From Talpa occidentalis (lineage: Eukaryota > Chordata > Mammalia > Eulipotyphla > Talpidae), in contig NW_023605305.1 in the NCBI RefSeq assembly GCF_014898055.3, positions 117,254,234 to 117,318,233 on the forward strand: a DNA stretch of 64,000 nt, given 5' to 3'. Below, one piece after another: positions 33,153 through 45,999 of the stretch. How positions within the stretch are numbered: the first letter of the stretch is position 1; every line of letters starts with the position of its first letter. The notes under the pieces are model-generated. The model was given only the letters and a program-made list of their open reading frames with translations, did not search any database and was not told the origin of the DNA. The position numbers were made by a program, and so were the translations under genes.

Positions 33153-34854
33153 TTCATAAGCAGCATTGATTTTGTTCTTGTGAGTAAGTAGGAGTGTTTT
33201 TCTCTGGAAATGTGTGAAGAGGTGTGTTTCCCTTCCAAGCTGATTAATATATAATGCCTATCCTTCATGGAAAATCTCGAAAATCCTATCTATTAAAATT
33301 ATTTACATATCTAACAAATATTCACGTTTTATGTCCTCAAAATAAGCAATTTAGTGTAATTAAAACCATTATTTGTTAAATATTGTATAAGAAGGCAATT
33401 TCTGATTGAAGAGTTGTTAATCTGTTTCATTTTATTGTCAAATGGCACAATTTGCTAACTCCAGGTTTCAGGGAGTGGCCAATTTTATGTAAGAAAGACA
33501 CATAATGTGTAATACCAGCTGTCTCTCTCCAAGTTCATAGTCTTACCTGAAAGACATTTTCAACACTCAAGGGACTGAACATGTTGTAATTGCATAGAAT
33601 TATTATGTGCTTACCCCGTGATTTTCTCTAAACACACGCTACTTGTTGGTTTCATTGCTAGCCATATCCTGAATTAAAAGAGATCATTGTCAGATGTAAT
33701 TGAGTGTACTCCCAGTTAGTTTTTCTCATTGGTAGTATTTCATGGGACTCTGTACACAAGCACACGTACATAGATGCATCTATGTCTATATCTACATGTA
33801 TATGTTCCTTTTTTAATGTGGAGCATCATTTAAGTAAACATCAAAATACAAACATTGCATGAACTGTCAGGAACCTCTTTTGGAAATAATTTATTGGTGA
33901 TTTTGGAGGCCAATGAAGTGTATTTAGAAAAAGTGGCATGTTAAGTTCCTTATAATGTTCATTTTAATACATCAGTACAAAATTAATTTATCAAATGGAA
34001 TCATTGCTTAGCTCTCTCTGGAGGCTTAGAAGCTAGTGACTGCCCTGTGTTCTTAGAATAAGGAAAATTTCAGGCTCCATGAATATCTTTGTGGGTTGGC
34101 AGACTGTACGGTTCTCTTTTAATTCTCACTGTATGCTGTTCATTTCCCTGGGAATTTAAAGGTTGAGGAAAGGTGAAATTTGTATATGGTGTGGTAATGA
34201 AGGACCTAGGAACGCCCCCCACTTTGTCTGGTATATTTGATGTTCTAAAAGGTATTTAAATTTTCAAATGCCATGCGTACCTTTATTTATTTAAATGAAA
34301 TGCGTGCTACTGTATGTATGATAATATTAAATCTACCAAGTTCAGCATGGGTATTGTGGATTGTTCATGTATAGATTCCCCCACATAGTCCACATCATTG
34401 CACGCCAGGTCTCACTGACCTCCATTTCATCTCTCTGTGGGCGCTGCGTATGTGGGCAGGGACAGCAGGTGTCATTCCTGTCCTGTGTGTTAGAGTTTTG
34501 TATATTCAGTTACGTGGCACCTCACAAGGGGCTTTGGATGTTTTTGAACAGCACTGACTCCGCTTGTAGTAGCTGCTTTCTGCACTGATTAATACAATGA
34601 TGTTCTTTCAGTGTTAAGATTTTTTTGTTCTCATTATAACTTACAATAGATGAAAGTTCTTTATTTTACATCTTTCTAGGAGAAAAAGTAGTTAGTCAGC
34701 ATTACAACCTGAATATTTTCATTCAGCACAGAATTGAAGCCCAAAATAAGCCCCAGGACACTGCTTTCTCCTGTCCTGGTCACTTCAGAAGTTGCTTTAA
34801 GTTCATGTTAGAGTAAGACAGGAAGGAAAGAAAATAAAGGAGAAAGGAAATCCC

Positions 34855-35070
34855 TGGGGATCTTCTATCCTCTCATTGCTGCTGCTCCCCCATCTGTAGG
34901 GCAGTGAGTCCACTTTGCTTCCTGCGCAGAAGCGCATTTCCCACGCCCAGTCTGCTCCCGCCAGGCATGTCTTTGTGCCAGCTGCTGATCATTGGGCCTC
35001 ATTCCTCTCCAGGGTCACTGTGTCCAGGTCTGCATGCTTTAGTCTTCCATATTCTCCTCCCCAGGCCACT
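34855..35070 (+). promoter_or_regulatory. Conserved block upstream of OR (Y2)
   Basis: The Y2 copy of the shared upstream block, 500-715 bases before the ATG. It holds CCCGCCAGGCATGT at 34957-34970 (a GC-type donor look-alike). Confidence 0.35.
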
Positions 35071-35509
35071 TGCTTTTTGACGAGATCTGTAAGACTTAAT
35101 ATAACTGTGCAGCTTCACGGAAAAGTCCTATTTAATTACATGTTTGTAAAATGAATCTTCAGAGAAAAAATTATTTCCTTTTTCCAACATGTGACATATC
35201 TGGATTTAATTTGAAGTCCTCGTGGAAAGGAAGTAATAGATAATTGTTTGCCTTTATTCTGACCCTGGAGTCTCATCCACTTTGTCGGTACATGCTCCGT
35301 ATGATGGATAAGACAGAGGACTAAACAGCTGATCCAAAAATAGCACACAGGACCTGTTTTGTGTGTGGAAGAGTCTTGTGTGGTCTCTAAGACTGTTAGT
35401 GAAAGACACATATATTATTTTCCGGAAAGAACAAGATGACAATTTTGGAAATAAATGGATTTGAGCTATCAGAAAGCAGTGTATGATTTTATTTGGTAAA
35501 TTTTATTAT

Positions 35510-35511
35510 AG
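35510..35511 (+). promoter_or_regulatory. Candidate 3' splice site before OR (Y2)
   Basis: The AG ending TTGGTAAATTTTATTATAG, 58 bases before the ATG, same context as Y1 and Y3. Confidence 0.35.
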
Positions 35512-35569
35512 ACTGTGAAGAATATGATTTTGGAGAAAAATTCACAAATTGCCAAATAGGAGCATGAGC

Positions 35570-36496
35570 ATGGCATGGCTGAGCAATCAGACCTCAGGCA
35601 ATGATTTCGTCCTTTTGGATCTGTTCCGTGGCTCCCGTGTGCCCTGGGTCCTGTTCACACTCACTGTGCTGGATCTCCTGGTGGCCCTGTTGGGCAACAC
35701 CATAATAATCATCCTCATCTGGGCTGACCCTCTTCTCCACACCCCCATGTACTTTCTGCTCAGCCAGCTGTCCCTCATGGATCTCCTCTATAGCTGCACG
35801 TTTGTCCCCAAAATGGCCCTGGTCTTTCTGTCTGGGGACCACCGCATCTCCTTCGTTGGGTGTGGCTTCCAGATGTTCCTCTTCTATGCCCTTGTTGGTG
35901 CAGAGTGCCTGCTGCTGGCGGTCATGGCTTATGACCGCTACGTGGCCATCTGCCAGCCTCTGCGCTACCCCATCCTCATGCGCCCCAGGGTCTGTGTGCT
36001 CCTGGTGCTTGTGAGCTGGCTGTGTTCTCTGCTGAACGCCTTGATCCATGTGGTCTATACTCTGACACTCCCCTTCTGTGCTTCCAGGGAAATCCATCAT
36101 TTCTTCTGTGAGATCCCAGCACTCCTGAAAGTGGTCTGTGCTGACACTTCCCAATACGAAAAGGGTATTTATGTCAGTCCTGTAATTTTTCTCCTACCTC
36201 CCTTCTCAGCCATTCTGTGCTCCTATGGAAGGATACTGTCTACTGTTCTGGGCATGGGATCAGGCCAGGGACTCAGGAAAACCTTGGCTACGTGCTCTTC
36301 TCACATGACTGTGGTGTTGCTCTTCTATGGGGCTGCCATCACTAAGTACCTTCTGCCAAAGTCCTACCACTCCCCCGAGCAGGAAGAAGTGGTCTCTGTG
36401 TTCTACACCATCATAACGCCCATGCTCAACCCCCTCATCTACAGCCTGCGGAACAAGGACGTCACTAGAGCGTTTAGGAAAGTTTTCAGAGTGTGA
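35570..36496 (+). CDS. Olfactory receptor, family 2 (OR2T-like), intact, unit Y2
   Basis: An odorant receptor of 308 residues with all class marks in place: NQTSGND near the start, [42 protein letters not shown], paired cysteines around loop 2 ([20 protein letters not shown]), KTLATCSSHMTVV and PMLNPLIYSLRNKDVTRAFRKVFRV. MAWLSN was chosen as start by alignment. Two upstream in-frame ATGs (35549, 35564) lie after the candidate splice acceptor and could add 2 or 7 residues. Distinctive residues lie in helix 3 and loop 1: VGCGFQMFLFYALVGAECLL against the [14 protein letters not shown] of its relatives. These positions face the ligand pocket in ORs, so its ligand range may differ. A possible AATAAA lies at 37062. 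Confidence 0.95.
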   Translation: MAWLSNQTSGNDFVLLDLFRGSRVPWVLFTLTVLDLLVALLGNTIIIILIWADPLLHTPMYFLLSQLSLMDLLYSCTFVPKMALVFLSGDHRISFVGCGFQMFLFYALVGAECLLLAVMAYDRYVAICQPLRYPILMRPRVCVLLVLVSWLCSLLNALIHVVYTLTLPFCASREIHHFFCEIPALLKVVCADTSQYEKGIYVSPVIFLLPPFSAILCSYGRILSTVLGMGSGQGLRKTLATCSSHMTVVLLFYGAAITKYLLPKSYHSPEQEEVVSVFYTIITPMLNPLIYSLRNKDVTRAFRKVFRV

Positions 36497-36499
36497 CAA

Positions 36500-37300
36500 G
36501 CGTGGAGTTTTCTTGTATCTAATGTAAAATCATAATATGTTGCCATTTACTTTGAAATTGAGTAGAACAGAAAATGTATTTATACATTCATTTACATTTA
36601 ACTGTAGAAAATAGATATGTTGATTAATAGAGGACAAAAACATATAGCTGTGTACCTAATGATGAAATATAACATGTTATTCGTTTACATTTATCATGTA
36701 AACTATTGCAGTCAGAAATACTCCAGGTATTAGAAAATTCATTTAATAGATAAAATACTTTTCATAAGTGATTATCGTATTTACTGTATTTTCAAAATGC
36801 ACATCTTTCTAAAGAGGAACTGTGATGCCCTTAAGCAAATGTCTGTATACGGACTACATGTATTTAAAATCTGTCATTGTGAGTGATATAATGTGTGTTT
36901 TAAAGTACTTAATTTAAGTACTTAATTGTTCTGAATTTTAAGATATTTCCCAAAACAATGCTTGCTGTAAATATTGATCCAGAACTTCGGAGTGAAAATT
37001 TATTTCTACATGATTTGTGTTAATGTACAATATTTAATGTTGTTGAATTTCTAGTTTAAGTAATAAATTACAAAGTATTATTTGTATTTCAGGAATACAA
37101 CTTAATGATGTACATTCATATCTCTTGTGAAGTGATTAGAGTGCATCAGAGCAAGATAACTTTTAGGGTGTTGCCTCCTGACCCCTCATGTTTCTTACCA
37201 CAACCCCACACCCACTCCACCTGTGACTGTCTCTCTTTCTCTGTGTCTTATTTGCTTTCAGATTTCTATGTGAGTAAACTGATAGGGTATTTGTATTTTT
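36500..37300. other. OR 3' flank, no gene seen
   Basis: AT-rich 3' flank of the Y2 receptor, collinear with 28367-28990 (Y1) and 54660-55400 (Y3). It probably includes the 3'UTR. No other feature is recognised. Confidence 0.6.
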
Positions 37301-37959
37301 AGGTTTGGCTTATTTTCCTTGGCATTATTCCCTACACATCCATCCATATGGATGACCTTCCATCTTTTCATGTATGACGACCTTCCATCTTGTCAAAAAT
37401 TTTTTGAGGGTTTTCCATTATACAAACACACACACATATGTAGACAGACATACACCCCTCCTCTGTTGTCCACCCATCTATCATTGGACCCTTGGTTTGT
37501 TCCCATTGTGTGTGCTGGTTTGATGAACATAGGTGAATCAGTGTTTTCTTTTCCTTTGGATAAAAATGCAGAAATGGAGTTGCTGGGTCATATGGTGGCT
37601 CTAATTTTTGTGGGAACTCCATTAGTGTTTCTATGCTTTTCCAGCAACAGTGCAGGGGTGTCACCTTTTCTACACATTTTTTTTTTTGCCAGCACTTGAT
37701 ATTTCTTTCTTTTTTTTTTTCATTTTAGTGCTCTCCCCCTTCTCTGCAGAAGAGTCATCCTAGTATGCCCTGTTGTTGCCTGGAGCTCAGATTGTACCAA
37801 ACCTATATAAGCCATATTTTCCTAAACATACATAGCTATGTTAAAGATTAACTTAAAAATAAGATGCAGTGAGATATTAACACAATGAAGTGGAAATATC
37901 TTGCTATTACTCTAATGAATAGCAGATATCGACAAAAGGAAAGATAAAATACATATGAT

Positions 37960-39750
37960 CATTTCAACAGACAGGGAGGCATTTGGCAAGATCCAACATC
38001 TTTTATGATAAAAACTCTTAGTACAAAGGGGATAGAAAGAACATGCCTCACTATAATAAAAGCCTTGTATTCAAATGCACAGTTAGCACCATACTCAATG
38101 GTGCGACACTAAAAGATTTTCCTTTAAGACCTGGTACATGACAAGGATGGCCACTGTCACCTCTGCTGTTCAACACAATAGTGGCAGTCCTAATTTACAT
38201 ACACTGTAGGTGGGAATGAAGACTGACTGAGTCCCTACGGAAACAGTATGGAGGTTGCTCCAGTCATTAAAAACACATACACCATAAGTGCACCACACTT
38301 GCATTCTCAGGTATCTACCCAAGGAATACACAAACACTAATTTGAAGGGCTATATATACTTCTATGATCATTGCAGCACTATTTACAATAGCCACATTAT
38401 GGCAAAACCTAAGTGTCAAATGGTATTTTTCTTTTTCTTCCTGGCTTATTTTGCTGGGCATGATCCCTTCCAGCTCCATCCATGTTGCTGCAAACTGCGT
38501 GTGTTTATCTGTTTTGATTGCTGAGTAATATTCCATGGTGTATATGGACCACATCTTCTTGGTCCAGTCATCTATTTTTGGGCATTTGGGTTGTTTCCAT
38601 AGCTTAGCTATTGTAAATAGTGCTGCTATAAATATAGGGGTGCAGGTGCCCTTTGGAGTTAATGATTCTGTGTCCTTTGGCTAAATACCTAGGAGTGGAA
38701 TTGCTGGATCATATGGAAGCTCCATCTTTGTCAGGTTGAGGAATCTCCACACAGTTTGATACTATTGTGATCAAAGGCATGATTTCAATTGATATGATTT
38801 CAAGCTTCATGACTTCATTGACATTAATTTTGTGATTTGATATGTGTTCTGTCCTGGTGAAGTTTCCACGTGCACATTTGAAGGAGGTATACTCAGATTT
38901 TTTTGATGCTATAAATGTCTAATAGGCTCATCTGGTCTAATTACTTATGTTAGGCTATTATTTCCTTGCTGATGTTTTTTGGTCTGATTTATCTGTTCAC
39001 TACTGTAAGTGGGGTGTGGAATTCCCCTACCTCTGTTGTGTTGTGACAAATTTCTGTTTTGAAGTTTGTTAACAGCTGACTTATATACTTCAGTACTCCT
39101 TCTTTGGTGTCTATCCATATAGATTTAGATGTGTTTAATGTTGTCCTTATATATTGATTCTTTGATTATTATATAATGTCCACCCCATCTTTTGATCACT
39201 TTTTCAACTCAACTGTCACTGCCTTCTTTTGGGTCCATTTTTCTTCTATGGTTGTTTTCTAATTATTCTGTTTAAATCTATATTTATCTTTGGAGCACAG
39301 ATTGATCTACTGGAGAAAAGAGATTTTTTTCCCCTGATCCAAACTTCTGTGCTGTAACTTTTGATTGGCATGTTCTATCTCTACATGTAGTGTGATTGTT
39401 GGTATGTGAGCATTTGCTACTGCCATTTTAGTTTGGTTTTCTGATTCTTGCTGTTTGTATCCTTACTTAGTTTTTGTGTATTTTCATCACATAGATTTAG
39501 ATATTCGTGCTCCCTGAAACATTGCTTGTAGGGGAAATCCGTTGTTTGCAAATTCCTTCAGCTTTTGTTTATCTTAGAGGTATTTATTTCTCCCATGAAT
39601 ATGAAAGAGAGTATTGCAGGGCGTAATATTCCTGGCTGTAAGTTTTTAATCATTGAGTAGTTTGAATACATCATTCCATTTTTCCCTTGTCAGTAGGTTT
39701 CTGCTGAGAAGTCTAATGTAAGCCTGATGGGAGTACTTTTGTAAGTTCCT
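37960..39750. mobile_element. Patchwork of old L1 pieces
   Basis: Plus-strand RT text at 37960-38190 (CATTTGGCAAGATCCAACATC; GACAAGGATGGCCACTGTC) and a plus-strand C-terminal piece at 38190-38420. A minus-strand 3' piece of the younger L1 family follows at 38430-38760 (GAGTAATATTCCATGGTGTATATGG on the plus strand). Minus-strand ORF2 endonuclease-side sequence of an old L1 runs from 38760 to about 39740. No frame is intact. Confidence 0.65.
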
Positions 39751-40035
39751 GGATAAGGGGGAGTACTGTGGTGATGAAGACAAGTGACAGCAAGTGTGAG
39801 CAAAGGTGTGGGGATAGGGGACCCCCATGCACTGTCAGGGAACAGTATAGTAAAACCCGTATTCTTCAGAACTTACAGTAAAACTCATATGATCCAGCAA
39901 TTCCACTTCTGGTTATTTATCCAAAGGAAAAGACAAAAAACTAATTCCAAAATGCATGTGCTCACCTATGTTCCAACACCACCACACCCGGGAAACCAAC
40001 AAGAGTTCCAACAATGGGTGGGTGGGTAGGAAAGC

Positions 40036-40036
<1 letters not shown>

Positions 40037-40069
<33 letters not shown>
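40037..40069. repeat. (GT)n microsatellite
   Basis: A pure GT run of about 16 units, orthologous in position to 115-147. Confidence 0.95.
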
Positions 40070-40070
<1 letters not shown>

Positions 40071-41161
40071 ATGTCTGTGTATGGGGAGACCCTCACACAA
40101 TTTTTAAAAAGATGAAATGTCACCATATGTGACACCATGCATGTCCTGGGGGGGGAGCAAGTCAGAGGAAGAGACAAATGCCCTGTGGGTTCACTCACGT
40201 GGAAATCTAAAAGCGAACGAGACACAGAGCAGAGGGATGATGCTTCGTGAAATACATCAGATGGGAAGGGCAGATACCAGATGGGCCAGTAATGTGCAGA
40301 ATCTAGAGATGCCAAACTGAGAGTCAGAGAAAGACCAACTTAAAAACTAACAGTAGAAGCCTGACTGCAGAGCTGAGCATCCAAGGGTGGGTGCAGGCGG
40401 GGGCCGGCCCCTGGGCTGTTGTGGGGATGTGTGTGATCAGTGGCAGGTGCACCCAGGTGGCCAGACCTGACACTTGACTGGGAGGCTCCTAGTGTCCCCA
40501 CACTTGAGAGAATAGATGATCACTAATGACAGGTGGCTACCAGATGAAAGTGGGCGTGGGGTGTGGGAGGCTTATGAAGTGAGGCAAGAGGATGAACCCT
40601 CACAGTTGCCTTGTGTGGTGTGTGGGGTAACGAAGTGTGAATGAGCAGTTCACAGGCAAATCACTGTGTTGTACTCTGCAAACCAAACTATTATTGCATA
40701 TTAATTATTACTCAGTATGAAAACCCAAAATGTTAAAAATGGTATTAATATATTTAATAGAGAAATAAATTTTCATTCAAAATTCCAGGTCAGTGAATTA
40801 TAGCTTGTATTTTTAATAGTATACTATTTTAAGAGAAAATTTCAAAAATTTTAAAAACTATCTGTGTTTTAAAATAAATCATTGTATTTTTACAATGGTA
40901 GTTTTGGAATATATCTAAAATTTTAAAGACAAAATTTTCAAGATGACATGGCTCTTCTCCCTCTGAACCATACTCTTTGAAAATTGACATATATGAAAAA
41001 TTACATAGGAATAAAAATATATTTTACATGTCATATTAATAACCACGTCTACAGTGATGGTGACATCGGCTGCAAAAGAATATAAAAACCTGTACTATCC
41101 ATTCAAAGCAAACACCATCGCCATTGTGGATTTACATTGGGTACCAGGAAACCTTATATTG

Positions 41162-41242
41162 TCATATTCTGAAAACCTTCCTAAAAGCTTGATTGACATC
41201 CTTGTTCCGCAGGCTGTAGATGAGCGGGTTGAGCATGGGTGA
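41162..41242 (-). pseudogene. Olfactory receptor 3' fragment, unit X2
   Basis: Only the last 26 codons plus stop remain (SPMLNPLIYSLRNKDVNQAF, then RKVFRI), identical to the end of the X1 receptor. The rest of the gene and its upstream region are gone. The fragment is joined directly to L1 sequence with a short TGA/AAGATG transition. It is non-functional. Confidence 0.95.
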
Positions 41243-41608
41243 AAGATGTTTCTGAGATGATGTGGTACATATATACCATGGAATATTACTCAGCATTCAA
41301 AAAAGATAAACACATGCAATTTGCAGCAACATGGATGGCGCTGGAAGGGATCATGCTCAGCGAAATAAGCCAAAAAGAAAAAGAAAAATACCGGATTGTC
41401 TCACTCATAGCAGGAATCTAGAAAACTTAAATAAGGGACCAGGAAAATGAATAACTATAAGAAAGCGAAAATCAAAATCAACAAAAAACTATGAACCAGA
41501 GACACTTTTAGGGGGGCAGGGGCGGGAGGGGAGGGATTGGGGTCAGAATGGGGGGCTGCAATTGTATGGGGAATATAAAAATAAAATTTATTATTTAAAA
41601 AAAAAAGA
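41243..41608 (+). mobile_element. 5'-truncated L1 tail, plus strand, with target duplication
   Basis: It contains the last ORF2 codons (ending KEKEKYRIVSLIAGI), 3'UTR, AATAAAATTTATT and an A run. AAAGATGTTTCTGAGATG at 41242-41259 and AAAGATGTTTCTGAAATG at about 41608-41625 form its target duplication. Both match the minus-strand L1 at 10552-10569, which is the empty site. It therefore inserted into the second copy of the nest after duplication. Confidence 0.9.
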
Positions 41609-44532
41609 TGTTTCTGAAATGTATGTCTTGCAGTGTTTTATCTGTATTTTCTTCTATTTGTTTTATGGTTTCAGGTCTTATGTCCAGTTCTTTTATCTGT
41701 TTTGAGTTGATTTTTGAGCACGGTGAGAGATAGTGGTCCAGTTTCATTTTTTTTCCTATGGATATCCAGTTTTACCAGCACCGTTTATTGAACAAACTGT
41801 CCATGTTCCATTGCATATTCTTTGCTCCTTTGTCAAAGATTAGTTGTTCATATAAGTGTGGCTTTATTTCTGGGCCCTCTATTTGGTTCCATTGGTCTGT
41901 GTGTCTGTTTTTGTTCTAATACCAAACTGTTTTAATTATTATGGCTTTGTAGTATAGCTTGAATTTGGAAGTGTGATACCTCCTTTCTCCTTTGTTTTCA
42001 TCAGTAGGGCTTTGGCTATTTGTGTTTTTTTTTTGTGGTTCCATATGACTTTCAACAGTATTTGTTCTATTTCTTTGAAGAATGTCATTGAGTTTTTTGT
42101 TGGAATAGCGTTGAATCTGTATATTGCTTTTGGTAGGATGGCCATTTTAATAATGCTGATTCTTCCAATCCACGAGCAGGGGATGTCTTTCCATTTCTTT
42201 GTGTCTTCTTCAATTTCTTTTGACAGTGTATTATAATTTTTTTTGTATAGGTCTTTCACCTCTTTTGTAGATTTATTCCTAAGTATTTTATTTTTTTTGT
42301 TTCAGTTATAAAAGGGATGGTTTTCTTGATTTCTTCTTCTTCGGATTGATTGTTTGTGTATAGGAAAGCTACCGATTTTTGTGTATTAACTTTATATCCT
42401 GCTACTTTACTGAACTGGTTGATTATTTCGAGTAGTTTTTCTGTGGAGTTTTTAGGGTTCTCTATGTATATTATCATATCATCTGCAAAGAGTGATAGTT
42501 TTACTTCTTCTTTTCCTATTTGGATTCCTTGTATGTCCTTCTCTTGTCTTATTGCCCTGGCTAGGACCTCCAGTATTACATTGAAGAGCAGTGGTGAGAA
42601 AGGACATTCCTTGTTTTGTTCCTGATCTTAAAGGAAAGGCCTTCAGCTTTCGCCATTGAGAATAATGTTGGCAGTGGGTTTGTTGCATATGGCTTTATCA
42701 CGTTAAGGTATGTTCATTCTGTCCCAAGTATTTCAAGGGCCTTCATTTAAAGGGATATTGGACTTTGTAGAATGCTTTCTCAGCATCTATTGATGTGATC
42801 GTATGGTTTTTATTTTTCTTTTTGTTGATGTGTTGGATTACACGTATAGATTTTTGTATGTTGAACCATCCTTGTGCCCCTGGGATGAATCCCACTTGAT
42901 CGTGGTGTACTATCCCTTTGATGCACTGTTGGATTCTGTTGGCAAGGATTTTATTAAGGATTTTTGCATCAGTGTTCATTAGGGAGATTGGTTTTCTTTT
43001 TTCATGCTGTCTTTGTTTGGCTTTGGTATTAGTGTAATGTTGGCTTTGTGGAACATATTTGGTAGCATTCCTTCTTTTTCAATTTTTGGAAAGTGTGTGT
43101 AGGATAGACACTAAATCACTGCTGAACATTTAGTAGAATTCATTTGTGAAGCTGTCTGGGCCTGGGCTTTTGTTTTTGGGGAGTGCTTTGATTACTGCCT
43201 CAATTGGTCTGTTTAGTTGTTCTATTTCTTCTTTGTCCAGCTTTGGATGATTATATCATTGTAGGAATTTGTCCATTTCTTCTAGGTTGTTGAATTTGTT
43301 TGCATATAAGTGTTTATAGTAATCTCTGATTATCCTTTTGATTTCTACTGAGTCTGTTGTGATTTCTCCTCTCTCATTTGTAATCCTATTTATATGTGTT
43401 TTCTCCTTTTTTTTTCTTTGTGAGCCTGGTTAGAGGTTTGTGTATTTTAATTTTTTTCAAGGGACCAACTTTTGGTTGCATTGATCTTTTGGATTGTTTT
43501 TTTAATTTCCAGTGTGTTTATTTCTGCTTTGATTTTTATTATTTCCTTTCTTCTACTGGCTTTAGGGTTTTTTTGTTGTTCTTTTTCTAGCTCTTTGAGA
43601 TGTGAGATTAGGTTATTTCTTTGAGTTCTTTCTTGTGTGTTGATGTGAGCCTGTATTGCTGTATATTTTCCTCTTAATTACTGCTTTTATTGCATCCCAT
43701 ACCTCCTGGAAAGTGGTGTCCTCCTTGTCATTCAACTCAAAGTATTTTTTAATTTCTTCTTTGAGCTCCTCATTAGTCCAGTGGTCTTCCACTAGTGTGG
43801 ATTTCAATCTCCATGATGTGTGAGGGTTCCTTGTTTTCTTTTCATGATTTATTTCTAACTTGATGCCTTTATGATCGGAGATGATAGTTGGAATGATTTT
43901 GATCTTCATGTATCTGTTGATGTTTGTTTTGTGGTCCAGTATGAGACTGATTCTGCAGAATTATCCATGCACACTTGAGAAAAATTGTACCCATTTTTTT
44001 TGGATGCAGTGTCCTATAGATGTCTGTTAAGTTCATGAGTTCTATATCTTTATTTCGGGCTCTAGTGTGTTTGTTTATTTTTTGTCTCATTGATCTGTTC
44101 ACTGGTGAGAGTGGGGTGTTGAAGTCTCCTACTATATATGCATTTTCTTTAATATCTGTTTTCAGAGCTAATAATAATCGTCTAATATATTTTGGTGCTT
44201 GTTCATTTTGTGAGTATATGTTGATGAGTGTTATATCTTCCTGATGTATTGTCCCCTTGATCATAATGTAGTGTCTGTCTATGTCTCTTTTTACCTTTTT
44301 TAATTTGAAGTCTATTTTACCTGGTATAAATGTAGCTGTTCCTGCCTTCTTTTTTGGTCCATTTGCTTGTAGCATTGTTTTACAATCTTTTACTTTTATT
44401 CTATGTTTATCTTTTGTAGTTAAATGTGTTTCTTGGAGACAGCCGAAGGTTGGCTTTTGGTTTTTAATCCAGCCTGCTACTCTGTGTCTTTCTATTGATG
44501 AGTTTAATCCATTTAAATTTAGAATTAATATT
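41609..44532 (-). mobile_element. L1 ORF2, minus strand (second copy of the nest)
   Basis: The duplicate of 10552-13434 with the same head-to-head junction at its right end. It encodes RT and endonuclease pieces (42743-42979, 43613-43909, 43869-44375), all separated by stops and shifts. Only the part up to the site of the tail insertion is kept; the 3' end present at 9410-10550 is missing. Confidence 0.85.
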
Positions 44533-45999
44533 GAGGGGGAGTGAGCAACGTGGTGGTGTGGAAAGGCTGTGAGTAAGTCCCTCCCATAAAAAGAAAAAGT
44601 TGACAGGGAGGTCCCTGTGAGAACTGGGACATGGAAGATAAACAGGCGACTGTGGCAAACTGCCCAAAGAAGAATGTTGCCATAAAAGAGGATGAGAAGT
44701 GAGGAAATCTCAGAGCCCTAATACCCTCCCCCACCCACAAAGTCAGCAACAGAAAGGAGGAAAACAAAACCAACCAACAAGAACAAACTACACATCAAGC
44801 AGGACTGTGAGTGGAAAGGAACTATTTCAGGCATTGCACCCTGTGAACTGGAACTGTGGAGAACGTTGTAGTAATTGCTATGGAGGTGAGCGAATGGCTC
44901 CAGGTGCCATTAGAGGAAAACAAGGACTCCATGGAGACCTACAAATAGCCCAAGGCCAGCCGGTAAGCTTGTGCGGAAAAGCAGCGCTCGAAAAGCATGC
45001 ACAGATTGGGAATCATGGCTGCCCAGGTCCAGGCGCCTGCGAGTTAGGCTTGCCGGGAGACATGTGGGGGCCCTAATTGAGGTGAATGTCCCTCACTGAG
45101 TAATCAGAAACCAGGTGCCCGGACATGGGAACGGGGTGCAAAATGCGCCATTTCTAAGGACACTGAACTGGGCTACAGCCTGCATCCTGGATCGGAGGGC
45201 TTCAGAACTGAGACCGAGGGCATGAAATTCGGGGCATGGGATCCCCGTGACTGTGGGGCACAGGGCAGACACAGCACCTCCACGCCATTGAGGCTCTCCA
45301 TGCCACTCCCACTCTATTCCCCTGGACCCATGGGGAAAAAACAGTTCTGGAAGGACACTAGGAAAGATCTCTGGCGCCACCTAGTAACCACAAAAAAATC
45401 ACGAACATAGTTGGAAACCAGGGATCCCCAAAACACCCTCAGGCTCTGAGAGAGGGTGGGCCACGCAAATGGGGGTAAGGAGGGAAATAAGGCGTGGAGC
45501 AAGACCCCATCCTGGAACTGAGAGCCAGGTGCAGGATCCAGGGCGTGGGAAGCACCATAGCAGTGGGCACTGCACAGGGTGACAGCCAGGGTTTTGGATC
45601 TGATAGTCTTGGTACTGAAAACTAGAGAGGAGAATTCAGGGCACGGGATTCATACAGCTGCGGGCACAGCACCAGGTGAACACGGGGCAGACCCAGCACC
45701 CAGCTGGAATAAGAGCCCCTGTTTTGAGGTGCTCCTCTCTGCCCCCTCTCTGTTTCTCAGAGAACCACTGGGAAAAAGCACAGGTCAGCAAGTACGGGTC
45801 TCTGGCACCACTTCATGACCAGAACAAAATCACCAACTAGCTGATTCCCTGTTGGAACTGTGTAAATACAGAGGGAAGGAACTGTAAGGGACAGTCCCCA
45901 GCAACAAAGCATCAACACCCTGCTGGAGTTTTTGTCTACCAGTGCTGGTCTCAGCCTGGTAAACAGTTTCCGACACACCTAAAGGAGCACTCCAAAGAG
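44533..45999 (+). mobile_element. L1 5'UTR, plus strand (second copy)
   Basis: It starts GGGGGAGTGAGCAACGTGG and is collinear with 13435-14906 at high identity. Confidence 0.85.

Larger units (their letters stand above)
31690..37950 (+). repeat. Duplicon unit Y2 (intact OR)
   Basis: It matches Y1 and Y3 from about TTGTGAAATCTTGTATG.TA near 31740 to the old L1 end near 37950. It lacks the SINEs of Y3 (51389, 52975) and the 6-kb L1 of Y1, and so gives the empty-site state for each. Confidence 0.85.
39750..41242 (-). repeat. Duplicon unit X2, truncated
   Basis: Collinear with 58558-60718 (X3, apart from SINE insertions) and with 1-1315 (X1): old L1 3' end, TG microsatellite, OR 3' flank. It breaks off inside the OR coding region at 41242, where L1 nest sequence begins. 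Confidence 0.9.
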
